From Gorillibacterium sp. (GTDB lineage: Bacteria; Bacillota; Bacilli; Paenibacillales; NBRC-103111): 5,141 nt of DNA. Where the stretch lies: assembly GCA_023511325.1 (NCBI GenBank), contig JAIMBU010000294.1:1-5141 (forward strand), written 5' to 3'. The position numbers were made by a program, and so were the translations under genes. This document shows positions 1-5,141 of this stretch, in pieces (the first letter of the stretch is position 1; each line of letters begins with the position of its first letter). The notes beneath the pieces were generated by a model. That model was not told the DNA's origin and searched no databases. It saw only the letters and a list, made by a program, of their open reading frames with translations.

Positions 1-68
1 AACGAGCTGAGGAAAAGAAACGAACTATTTTTGTTTTTTACACTGTCCACTTGACAGGGAGCACTTCA
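1..68. mobile_element. Terminal end of a probable IS3-family insertion sequence (partial)
   Basis: The stretch ends with CTGTCCACTTGACAGGGAGC followed by ACTTCA. Read on the minus strand it starts TGAAGTGCTCCCTGTCAAGT and continues into GGACAGTG and an A-rich run. From memory this closely matches the terminal inverted repeats of IS3-family elements in Bacillales, which begin 5'-TG and end CA-3'; the CA here falls at 67-68. CTGTC (43-47) and GACAG (53-57) form a small internal stem. One plus-strand frame from position 1 stays open until a TGA at 52-54 inside the presumed repeat, so it could be the last codons of a transposase, but it is too short to identify. No second end is in the window. 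It could instead be a solo remnant. Confidence 0.42.
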
Positions 69-303
69 GGCTGCGGAGGCTTTTTTGAAATTCATAAGGG
101 AAATTAATGGCAAGTATTCTTTATAGCAGATGCAGATATTTTTATTCGAATAGAGCCTGTGCTATAGTATTTAGCGAGACATATATCACAGCAACTAACG
201 TTTATCTAGGACAACAAAAAGCTTTTTTGCTTTATTTTCTGGCTCAAACCTCGAAATGGTGCATGACAAAAGAGGGTCTGCGGTCAGGCGAAGTAGCGTT
301 TAC
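69..303. other. Intergenic stretch without a recognisable gene
   Basis: This AT-rich stretch separates the presumed IS end from the 50-bp repeat cluster. A reading frame from ATG 107 to 322 is open, but its product resembles nothing I know, it lacks a good Shine-Dalgarno sequence, and it runs into the first repeat unit, so I do not call it a gene. AAAGC (218-222 region) and GCTTT (229-233) could pair around a T-rich loop, but the stem is only five pairs and is not a convincing terminator. The only other signal is a possible extended -10 promoter at 160-168, listed separately. Confidence 0.5.
141..168 (+). promoter_or_regulatory. Candidate sigma-A-type promoter with extended -10
   Basis: TGC-TATAGT at 160-168 matches an extended -10 element (TGn plus five of six bases of TATAAT). 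The best -35 partner, TTTATT at 141-146 with 16-nt spacing, matches TTGACA at only three positions, which an extended -10 can tolerate. No gene starts shortly downstream. If active it would transcribe the repeat cluster at 304-492 and perhaps continue toward the amidase. AT-rich DNA gives such matches by chance, so this is weak. Confidence 0.22.
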
Positions 304-492
304 CTGTAACGGACCGGAGTGATCTTATTTTCCTGAAAATGGGCGCGTTTCTACTGTAACGGATCTGAGTGATCTTATCTGCTCAGGATAGACAGAAGAC
401 AAGGGTGAGCTGGTGAAATAGAGTCTCCCCAGTCCGTTACGGAGGCAATCCCGCTGATTTTGCCAGAATAAGGTCTCGTGTGTCCGTTAGAG
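304..492. repeat. Four 50-bp repeat units, two facing two (large imperfect inverted repeat)
   Basis: Two plus-strand units start at 304 and 354, exactly 50 bp apart. Both read CTGTAACGGA, then about five variable bases, then GAGTGATCTTAT. Two minus-strand units start at 492 and 442, again 50 bp apart, reading CTCTAACGGA and CCGTAACGGA; the outer one continues to GAGACCTTATT. The pairs converge on about position 397, where GCTCA (381-385) and TGAGC (406-410) could close a hairpin. The conserved part is roughly the first 28 bases of each unit and the rest is variable. An RNA across the cluster could fold into a long imperfect stem. Similar CTGTAACGGA / TCCGTTA intergenic repeats are, from memory, widespread in Paenibacillus; their function is not known to me. 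It is not a CRISPR: the array is not uniform in orientation and the between-core sequences are not clean spacers. Confidence 0.75.
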
Positions 493-663
493 CGCTGCAT
501 CCTGCCAATCGTCCATTTGATGCAGCTCGCAGCTCTGAAAAAGTCGGCTTACGGGGAATCTTATTCTCACACGCAGTTGTTCAAGTGATGATTTCGGTGT
601 TGAGCCTGTTTTCTATGGCTTTTGCCCATACGAGGTTAGTTCTACGTGCCCGTTTGAACGCAT
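493..663. other. Intergenic stretch between the two repeat regions
   Basis: No gene is supported here. A GTG-started frame (480-665) begins inside the last 50-bp repeat unit, has no ribosome binding site and no recognisable product. CTGCATC (495-501) and GATGCAG (519-525) are perfect inverted repeats seven bases long with a 17-base loop, directly beside the outer 50-bp unit, and may be a decayed part of that repeat family. TTGAAC at 654-659 followed by CATAAA at 674-679 is the nearest promoter-like pair upstream of the amidase, but a 14-nt spacer is too short for a standard promoter. The promoter of the downstream genes is therefore not identified. Confidence 0.45.
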
Positions 664-710
664 AGACACAAAACATAAATGAAAAACGGAAAAAGAAGAA
701 ACGAAAAAGA

Positions 711-794
711 ATGAACGAGAAACAGATAAACGAGAAAACAAATGAACGAGAAACAAATGAACGAGAAATGAATGAACGAGAAATGAATGAACGG
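711..794 (+). repeat. 15-bp tandem repeat in the amidase leader (about 6 copies)
   Basis: The motif ATGAACGAGAAA and variants start at 711, 726 (ATAAACGAG), 742, 757, 772 and 787 (ATGAACGG, degenerate). Spacing is 15, 16, 15, 15 and 15 bp. The array lies in a strongly purine-rich tract that begins near 678 and is preceded by looser AAACGAAAAAGA-type sequence. It ends 17 nt before the Shine-Dalgarno region of the amidase, so it would lie in that gene's 5' untranslated leader if transcription starts upstream. The core GAACGAGA is also the core of the coding repeat inside the amidase at 1481-1651. The single 16-bp interval shows that the array is not held in one reading frame. Such arrays can change copy number by replication slippage. 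Confidence 0.8.
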
Positions 795-811
795 AAACCA
801 ATTGTTGGGAA

Positions 812-820
812 GAGGTGAGG
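812..820 (+). promoter_or_regulatory. Ribosome binding site of the amidase gene
   Basis: GAGGTGAGG precedes two consecutive ATG codons at 824 and 827. GAGGTGA (812-818) pairs well with the 3' end of 16S rRNA and gives a normal distance to ATG 824. The GTG at 815 lies inside this site and is therefore an unlikely start, although it extends the frame by three codons. This decides the start at 824, with 827 as an alternative. Confidence 0.7.
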
Positions 821-823
821 TTC

Positions 824-2386
824 ATGATGGAAGATCGGTGGGGTGCATTCTCTAAAGACGCGGTTACGCTTGAGCCCACGGGTTCGGGGCTGCTTGATGG
901 GTTGACATTTGCTTTAAAGGATGTTTTTGCTATTCGCGGTTATGTGCCCGGTGCTGGTAACCCAGATTGGAAAAGAACCCATGCAATGGAGGAGCAGACT
1001 GCCACTGTGGTGGAAAGGTTGCTTGCTCAGGGTGCTCGCTTAGTTGGCATTACTCACACAGATGAACTCATGTTCAGCTTAAATGGTGAAAACTACCACT
1101 ATGGAACTCCACAGAATCCAAATGCAATAAAGCGTATTCCCGGCGGTTCGTCGAGTGGCTCAGCAGTAGCTGTTGCCGCGAGGCTCACAGACTTCGCCAT
1201 CGGTACCGACACGGGCGGCTCCGTGCGCGTTCCTGCTTCTTATTGTGGAGTATATGGGTTTCGCCCTACGCACGGCGCTGTGTCTACTGGGGGGCTCATT
1301 CCATTAGCGCCAAGCTTTGATACAGTGGGCTGGATGGCGCGGGATATGGATAGTCTGTTGCGTATTGCAAGGGTGCTGTTGGATGGAGAGCAGGAGTATG
1401 TGCAGACGGGCATAGAGCAGGAACAAGCGGGGTTGGGTGGGAGAGAGCGTCAAGACGAGCATGAGGCGAGGCAATCACGAGATGAACGAGACGAACGAGA
1501 CGAACGAGACGAACGAGATGAACAGGAAAAACGGGAAAAACGGGAAGAACGAGACGAACAGGAAAAACGGGAAAAACGGGAAGAACGAGACGAACAGGAA
1601 AAACGAGAAGAACGAGAAGAACGAGACGAACAGGAAAAACGAGATAAACGATGCGGACGAGATGAACATAAAAGCGCGCTTGCAGTAGATCCACAGGTAG
1701 AATGTTGTGGATCTGGCGTGGAAGGGCTAGGGTTGGCAAGTGGTGGTAATCAACCTTTTAGCCGTGCTATCTTTGGTGAAGATGCTTTGAAGCTAGCTAT
1801 GCCAGAAGCGCAGGCTGCTCTGCTTCCCCATATGCACATACTTGCCAGAAAGCTCACGTTTGTTGATCAACATCACATCGCGGCTGAGGGACTCAATGTG
1901 TGGGCGAACTGCTTCCGCTGGTTGCAGGGACGAGAAATTTGGCAAACTCACGGAGCATGGATTGAGCGCGAGCAGCCTTGCTTTGGTCCTGATATCGCCA
2001 AGCGATTCGCTTGGACGCGTACACTTTGGGAACAGACAGGCAAAGATGGTCTGCCGATAATGGTGGAGAACAACACCAACATCGAGGAACAGCAGATGAG
2101 GGAAAGGATCACCAAGAGAGTGCGGAATATGTTAGGCGAAGATACTGTGTTACTCATTCCAACAGTCCCTGGACCTGCACCACTGCGAGGAACACGGGGG
2201 CATAGAATGGAAGAATGGCGAACCCGAACCATGCAGCTTACTTGTATCGCTGGGTTATGCGGGTTACCGCAGGTTACACTGCCCTGGGGAAAGGTAAATG
2301 GATTTCCCGTGGGCTTGTCGGTGATCGCGGGTGTGGGGCAGGATATCAAGCTGCTGCAATGGGTGAATGAGTTTACTCAAACTTGA
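824..2386 (+). CDS. Amidase-signature family hydrolase (AMI1-like) with a repetitive charged insertion
   Basis: A 520-residue serine hydrolase that should cleave a small carboxamide to acid and ammonia in the cytoplasm; there is no signal peptide or membrane segment. The amidase-signature triad is visible: Lys32 in ALKDVF, cis-Ser109 in PGGSSSGSA and nucleophile Ser133 in GTDTGGSVRVP, with the family's 24-residue spacing between the two serines. Residues 26-185 and about 310-520 resemble, from memory, plant AMI1 amidases (indole-3-acetamide hydrolases) of about 425 residues (ALKDVFAIRGYVPGAGNPDW, GENYHYGTP, CGVYGFRP, LIPTVPGPAP). The remainder, about residues 189-309, is inserted where AMI1 has a short linker, and includes 57 residues of Asp/Glu-Arg/Lys repeats (220-276). 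No GatB or GatC neighbour is present, so it is not a tRNA amidotransferase subunit. It is probably the first gene of a three-gene unit; the next start is 127 nt downstream. The family is certain; the substrate is not, and indole-3-acetamide is only one option. Confidence 0.92.
   Translation: MMEDRWGAFSKDAVTLEPTGSGLLDGLTFALKDVFAIRGYVPGAGNPDWKRTHAMEEQTATVVERLLAQGARLVGITHTDELMFSLNGENYHYGTPQNPNAIKRIPGGSSSGSAVAVAARLTDFAIGTDTGGSVRVPASYCGVYGFRPTHGAVSTGGLIPLAPSFDTVGWMARDMDSLLRIARVLLDGEQEYVQTGIEQEQAGLGGRERQDEHEARQSRDERDERDERDERDEQEKREKREERDEQEKREKREERDEQEKREEREERDEQEKRDKRCGRDEHKSALAVDPQVECCGSGVEGLGLASGGNQPFSRAIFGEDALKLAMPEAQAALLPHMHILARKLTFVDQHHIAAEGLNVWANCFRWLQGREIWQTHGAWIEREQPCFGPDIAKRFAWTRTLWEQTGKDGLPIMVENNTNIEEQQMRERITKRVRNMLGEDTVLLIPTVPGPAPLRGTRGHRMEEWRTRTMQLTCIAGLCGLPQVTLPWGKVNGFPVGLSVIAGVGQDIKLLQWVNEFTQT
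1481..1651 (+). repeat. In-frame nested tandem repeat inside the amidase (9-bp and 36-bp units)
   Basis: Four 9-bp units encode Asp-Glu-Arg (1481-1516). A 36-bp unit follows, encoding DEQEKREKREER at 1517-1552 and 1553-1588, then the variant DEQEKREEREER at 1589-1624 and a partial DEQEKRDKR at 1625-1651. Every third residue is Arg, Lys or Gln-type, so the 36-bp unit itself looks built from 9-bp modules. All unit lengths are multiples of three, so copy-number change would keep the amidase in frame. The plus strand has no T at all from 1520 to 1644. Glu at i and Arg/Lys at i+4 recur, which fits a solvent-exposed single charged helix. Shadow reading frames on both strands here are products of the repeat. 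Confidence 0.93.
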
Positions 2387-2497
2387 ATCGTCAATTTCGA
2401 GCCGAAGCGTGAGTGATCGAGATATTTCTCTAGCCTGAGATCCTTTATCCCCCTTTTTCCCTGCTGATTTCGCAATGAGTTTTTTTCCACTTCCACC

Positions 2498-2505
2498 AAA
2501 GGAGG
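2498..2505 (+). promoter_or_regulatory. Ribosome binding site of the GGT-family gene
   Basis: AAAGGAGG is a perfect Shine-Dalgarno sequence with an 8-nt gap to ATG 2514. It fixes the start there and rules out the in-frame ATG at 2475, which would place this site inside the coding region and has no site of its own. The intergenic stretch from 2387 has a pyrimidine-rich run (about 2442-2462) but no convincing terminator hairpin, so read-through from the amidase gene is possible. Confidence 0.9.
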
Positions 2506-2513
2506 TTTTGTTC

Positions 2514-4100
2514 ATGAACTCAAGTGTGGTTGGCAGTCAGACTATGGTTGTGAGTCCTCATTATCTCGCCACGGAAGCAGGTGCTCGCATCCTGCAAAAG
2601 GGAGGTAATGCTTTTGATGCCGCGGTTGCGATCAGCGCCTGCCTAGGGGTTGTTTATCCCCATATGACCGGAATGGGTGGAGATAGCTTCTGGCTAACCT
2701 TCAGTAGTGGTGATAATCGCGTCCGCGTCTACAATGGCAGTGGGCGTTCTGGGCATCAGGTGAATCGGGCACAGTTTGCCGGTGAGGCAGCCATTCCCCA
2801 AAGGGGAGCAAGGAGTGCGATTACCGTGCCAGGTATGATCGATAGTTGGGATGCGATCAATCGTGAGTATGGGTGTCTGTCACTGGCTGAGGTGTTGGAG
2901 CAAGCTATTGCTTATGCGAACAATGGTTTTCCGATGTCGAGGGATCAGTACGAGCAGACAGATACTGCTTTCTCCTTACTGTCCAGTATGCCGAATACGG
3001 CAAACATCTACCTCCCGAGCGGAAGGGTTATTAGGCAAGGGCACCCTTTCCTGCAAAAGGATTTAGCTGCCTCACTACGTGAAATCGCTGCCGGGGGTAG
3101 AGATGCCTTTTATAAAGGGAGGATTGCAGCAGAAATCGTAGCTTTCTTGAAAAAGCAAGGAGGACTGCTTACGGAAGATGACTTCGCCAGTCATCAGGGG
3201 GAGTGGATGGAACCTATGTCTGGTACCTACCGAGGGCAGACGATTTATCAGGCGCCACCAAATTCTCAAGGGTTTGTTGCCATCATGGCCCTGCAAATTC
3301 TTGAACAATATGATCTACAAGGTATCGACCATGGTTCTTTTGACTATTATCATCTACTGATTGAAGCGCTAAAGATTAGCTTTCGCGATCGCGATCAAGT
3401 GCTGACCGATCCGGACTTTCATTCCATTCCCTTAAAGCATCTGCTCAGTGAGGAATATACCCGGAAACTCGCCGCAAGCTTGAATACGCATTATGCGGAT
3501 GAACAAGAGCCAGGTCCGCCGATGGGTGGCGATACGGCTTATGCTGCCGTGATTGACAAAGAGGGCAATGCGGTGTCTTTTATCCAGAGCCTTTACTATG
3601 AGTTTGGTTCAGGTATCGTAGCAGGCAATACCGGGATTTTGATGCAGAATCGCGGCGCTTTTTTCTCCTTGAATCCAGCTCATATCAACCGACTGGAGCC
3701 GAACAAACGCACGTTTCATACGCTGATGCCCGCGATGGCCTGCCTGGGTGGAAAGCCCACCATCCTCTGCGGAACGCAGGGAGGAGAAGGTCAGCCCCAA
3801 ACGCAAATTGCGCTGTTCACGCGGATGATCGATTACGATATGGACCCACAGCAAGCTATTGAAGCACCAAGATGGGTTTGGGGGCGAACCTGGGGCGACC
3901 AACCCGCACAGTTACTTCGGGTGGAAAGCCGAATCCCAATCGACGTTCAACATGCTTTGGCACAAGCGGGACATCAAGTCCACGTGGTCAAAGCTTTTGA
4001 CGGGGCGGTGGGTCATGCAGGTGCGATCCGAATCAACGAGCAAGGGATGCGTAGCGGTGGGTTTGATCCGCGCAGCGATGGCGCAGCGATTGGTTGGTAA
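2514..4100 (+). CDS. Gamma-glutamyltransferase-superfamily Ntn hydrolase (HpxW/YwrD-like)
   Basis: A 528-residue autoprocessing N-terminal-nucleophile hydrolase. The predicted catalytic residue is Thr341 in MGGDTAYAAV: self-cleavage before it would give a ~340-residue large and a 188-residue small subunit, with Thr341 as the new N-terminal nucleophile. The oxyanion Gly pair is Gly423-Gly424 in GTQGGEGQPQTQ. The N-terminal signature VVSPHYLATEAGARILQKGG, followed by GGNAFDAAVA, is typical of the superfamily. There is no signal peptide, unlike secreted glutathione-cleaving enzymes, so it should act in the cytoplasm. The substrate-binding Arg motif of classical GGT (RExAP) is replaced by GSGRSG (Arg78). 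Stretches such as VVYPHMTGMGGDSFW, FIQSLYYEFGSG, QNRGAFFSLNP and GRTWG closely match, from memory, HpxW oxamate amidohydrolase of Klebsiella and the YwrD type. Oxamate-like amide hydrolysis is thus as likely as gamma-glutamyl transfer. The next gene follows after 34 nt, implying co-transcription. Confidence 0.93.
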   Translation: MNSSVVGSQTMVVSPHYLATEAGARILQKGGNAFDAAVAISACLGVVYPHMTGMGGDSFWLTFSSGDNRVRVYNGSGRSGHQVNRAQFAGEAAIPQRGARSAITVPGMIDSWDAINREYGCLSLAEVLEQAIAYANNGFPMSRDQYEQTDTAFSLLSSMPNTANIYLPSGRVIRQGHPFLQKDLAASLREIAAGGRDAFYKGRIAAEIVAFLKKQGGLLTEDDFASHQGEWMEPMSGTYRGQTIYQAPPNSQGFVAIMALQILEQYDLQGIDHGSFDYYHLLIEALKISFRDRDQVLTDPDFHSIPLKHLLSEEYTRKLAASLNTHYADEQEPGPPMGGDTAYAAVIDKEGNAVSFIQSLYYEFGSGIVAGNTGILMQNRGAFFSLNPAHINRLEPNKRTFHTLMPAMACLGGKPTILCGTQGGEGQPQTQIALFTRMIDYDMDPQQAIEAPRWVWGRTWGDQPAQLLRVESRIPIDVQHALAQAGHQVHVVKAFDGAVGHAGAIRINEQGMRSGGFDPRSDGAAIGW

Positions 4101-4120
4101 TTTAGTAGATGGATAGCGTT

Positions 4121-4128
4121 GGAGGTGG
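4121..4128 (+). promoter_or_regulatory. Ribosome binding site of the FAH-family gene
   Basis: GGAGGTGG lies six bases before ATG 4135, a normal distance. A second GGAGG at 4127-4131 is only three bases from the start and probably contributes little. The site lies in the 34-nt gap after the GGT-family stop codon, with no room for a separate promoter and terminator, so the two genes should share a transcript. Confidence 0.85.
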
Positions 4129-4134
4129 AGGAGT

Positions 4135-5022
4135 ATGAGAATTGTCACAATCAAGACAGCAGCAGGGGAAAGAGCGGGAATCGTCGCACCCCATGGCATC
4201 ATCATGATCGATACAATCAACCACGCGGAAAAAACCAATTGGCCTACGGAAGCGTTCGCAATCATCCAAAGTGGTAATCTGGATAATATTAGAAAGTGGT
4301 ATAGGGAATGCGACCAGCAGCGGTTGGCTAGGTTAACCGTGCTTACGCAGGAGCAGACAATCTTTGGACCGCTTTATCGCTTGCCCCGCAAAATCTGGGG
4401 GATTGGTCTTAACTATGTAAAAGACCCAGAGGAACTGAAGACAATCTCACCTGAGGAGGAGCCCGTTGGCTTCCTCAAGCCTGACACCAGTCTGATTGGT
4501 CCAAATGATGCGATTCGCATCCCTCCACAATCGGTAAGAACCATTGCCGAGGCTGAGCTTGCTATCGTCATTGGCAAAAAGGCGAAGGATATTTCTCCAG
4601 AAGAAGCACCCCAATACGTGGCTGGTTTTACGACGGCGCTTGATATGGCGGCAGATGATATTCATCAGCGGAATTTGCGATTTCTTGCCCGGGCCAAGAG
4701 CTTTGATACCTTCTTCAGCTTTGGTCCGGAGCTGATTACACTAGACGAGGTTGAGGATGTGCTAGCGCTTGAGGTTTCAACAGTGCTGAATGGTGAGGTA
4801 CAGCATCGGAATGTCGTATCCAATATGAGATTTCGCCCCTGGTTTGCTGTCTCTTTCCATTCCAAAGTGATGACCCTACTGCCTGGAGATATCCTCATAA
4901 CGGGAACACCGGGAGCAGTCATCATTCGTGATGGTGATCTTGTGGAGTGCCGGATCAACGGCTTCCAAACCCTGACTAACCCTGTTGAGCGCTATGTGCC
5001 TCGCCAAATCGGAAGTGAATAA
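4135..5022 (+). CDS. Fumarylacetoacetate hydrolase (FAH) family protein
   Basis: A 295-residue cytoplasmic protein of the normal length for two-part FAH-family enzymes: a small N-terminal domain (about 1-80) and a catalytic beta-roll domain (about 85-290). The family includes acylpyruvate hydrolases, oxaloacetate decarboxylases and 2-oxo-hepta-3-ene-1,7-dioate hydratases/isomerases, which use Mg or Mn. The expected metal ligands are Glu139 and Glu141 in AEAELAIVIG and Asp170 in TALDMAADD; the 29-residue Glu-to-Asp spacing equals that of FAHD1. Lys188 in AKSFDTF and the ITGTPGA turn are also present. In the lid loop, usually NYxxHxxE, the sequence is NYVKDPEE, so Asp97 replaces the usual His while Glu100 is kept. 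It is the last gene of the apparent three-gene unit, 34 nt after the GGT-family gene, and ends in TAATAA. Its reaction cannot be assigned; a keto-acid or diketo-acid substrate is a family-level guess. Confidence 0.93.
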   Translation: MRIVTIKTAAGERAGIVAPHGIIMIDTINHAEKTNWPTEAFAIIQSGNLDNIRKWYRECDQQRLARLTVLTQEQTIFGPLYRLPRKIWGIGLNYVKDPEELKTISPEEEPVGFLKPDTSLIGPNDAIRIPPQSVRTIAEAELAIVIGKKAKDISPEEAPQYVAGFTTALDMAADDIHQRNLRFLARAKSFDTFFSFGPELITLDEVEDVLALEVSTVLNGEVQHRNVVSNMRFRPWFAVSFHSKVMTLLPGDILITGTPGAVIIRDGDLVECRINGFQTLTNPVERYVPRQIGSE

Positions 5023-5141
5023 TAACCTTACCCGCGATATAAGACGTATATATGGCTTAGTTCATCTGCTAGATGCAAGGCATTTACCTATTACAGAAAA
5101 TAGAGCATCCTTTTCAATGAATGATGGACAGGTCCTACCTT
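5023..5141. other. Downstream region without a recognised gene
   Basis: No clear terminator follows the FAH-family gene: the only small stem is CATC-TGCTA-GATG at 5063-5075, with no T-run after it. A plus-strand frame (5018 to the window end) is open for about 41 codons but has no ATG before 5119 and no ribosome binding site. A minus-strand frame is open from the window end to about 5064. Either could be the edge of a neighbouring gene, but neither product is recognisable and I call neither. Confidence 0.4.

Noticed and set aside
107..322. 71-codon plus-strand reading frame
   Set aside because: No good ribosome binding site, no recognisable product, and it runs into the first 50-bp repeat unit.
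304..492. CRISPR array
   Set aside because: Units face each other, only four degenerate copies exist, and there are no uniform spacers or cas genes.
480..665. 61-codon frame starting with GTG
   Set aside because: It starts inside a repeat unit, has no Shine-Dalgarno sequence, and its sequence resembles no known protein.
654..679. Promoter for the amidase (TTGAAC / CATAAA)
   Set aside because: The 14-nt spacer is too short and each hexamer matches only four of six consensus bases.
613..879. Minus-strand frame with repeated VHSFL / VHLFL pentapeptides
   Set aside because: It is the complement of the 15-bp repeat array, overlaps the amidase start and has no independent support.
1296..1739. 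Shadow frames over the amidase repeat on both strands (also 1437-1688 and 1475-1669)
   Set aside because: They are artefacts of a T-free repeat with a period divisible by three; the amidase frame carries the conserved motifs on both sides.
824..2386. Reading the amidase as GatA of the tRNA-dependent amidotransferase
   Set aside because: No GatC or GatB gene is adjacent, and the motifs around the triad fit stand-alone AMI1-type amidases better.
2475..2513. 13-residue N-terminal extension of the GGT-family protein
   Set aside because: The AAAGGAGG site at 2498-2505 is perfectly placed for ATG 2514, and the ATG at 2475 has none.
5018..5141. Open frame running off the right edge, with ATG at 5119
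   Set aside because: No ribosome binding site and only eight codons after the ATG within the window; a chance open frame cannot be excluded.

Overview
The window looks like chromosomal DNA of a spore-former-type Firmicute, most plausibly a Paenibacillus or a close relative. The support is indirect. Base composition is intermediate, the Shine-Dalgarno sequences are strong (AAAGGAGG, GGAGGTGG), and a CTGTAACGGA/TCCGTTA-type 50-bp intergenic repeat is present, which from memory is common in Paenibacillus genomes. No taxonomic marker gene is present.

Layout. Positions 1-68 resemble the terminal end of an IS3-family insertion sequence. Positions 69-303 hold no convincing gene, only a weak possible promoter. 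Positions 304-492 contain four 50-bp repeat units arranged as two tandem copies facing two tandem copies, which makes a large imperfect inverted repeat. Positions 493-810 are non-coding; the last ~130 nt are a purine-rich tract with a 15-bp tandem repeat that ends just before the ribosome binding site of the first gene.

Three genes then run in the same direction and probably form one transcription unit. (1) An amidase-signature hydrolase (824-2386), closest from memory to plant AMI1-type amidases, with an intact Lys-Ser-Ser triad but an unusual ~110-residue charged, repeat-built insertion. (2) A gamma-glutamyltransferase-superfamily Ntn hydrolase (2514-4100) without a signal peptide, most like the HpxW oxamate amidohydrolase / YwrD branch. 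(3) A fumarylacetoacetate-hydrolase-family protein (4135-5022) with intact metal ligands but Asp where the usual lid-loop His is expected. The last 119 nt hold no recognisable gene.

Together the genes suggest a small cytoplasmic catabolic module: two different amide-bond hydrolases and a metal-dependent enzyme acting on a keto-acid-like compound. The pairing of an amidase with an HpxW-like enzyme recalls ureide/oxamate degradation clusters, but no other gene of such a pathway is in the window, so the substrate is unknown. The most unusual signal is that related GAACGAGA-containing tandem repeats occur twice: once in the untranslated leader of the amidase and once, in frame, inside the amidase itself.
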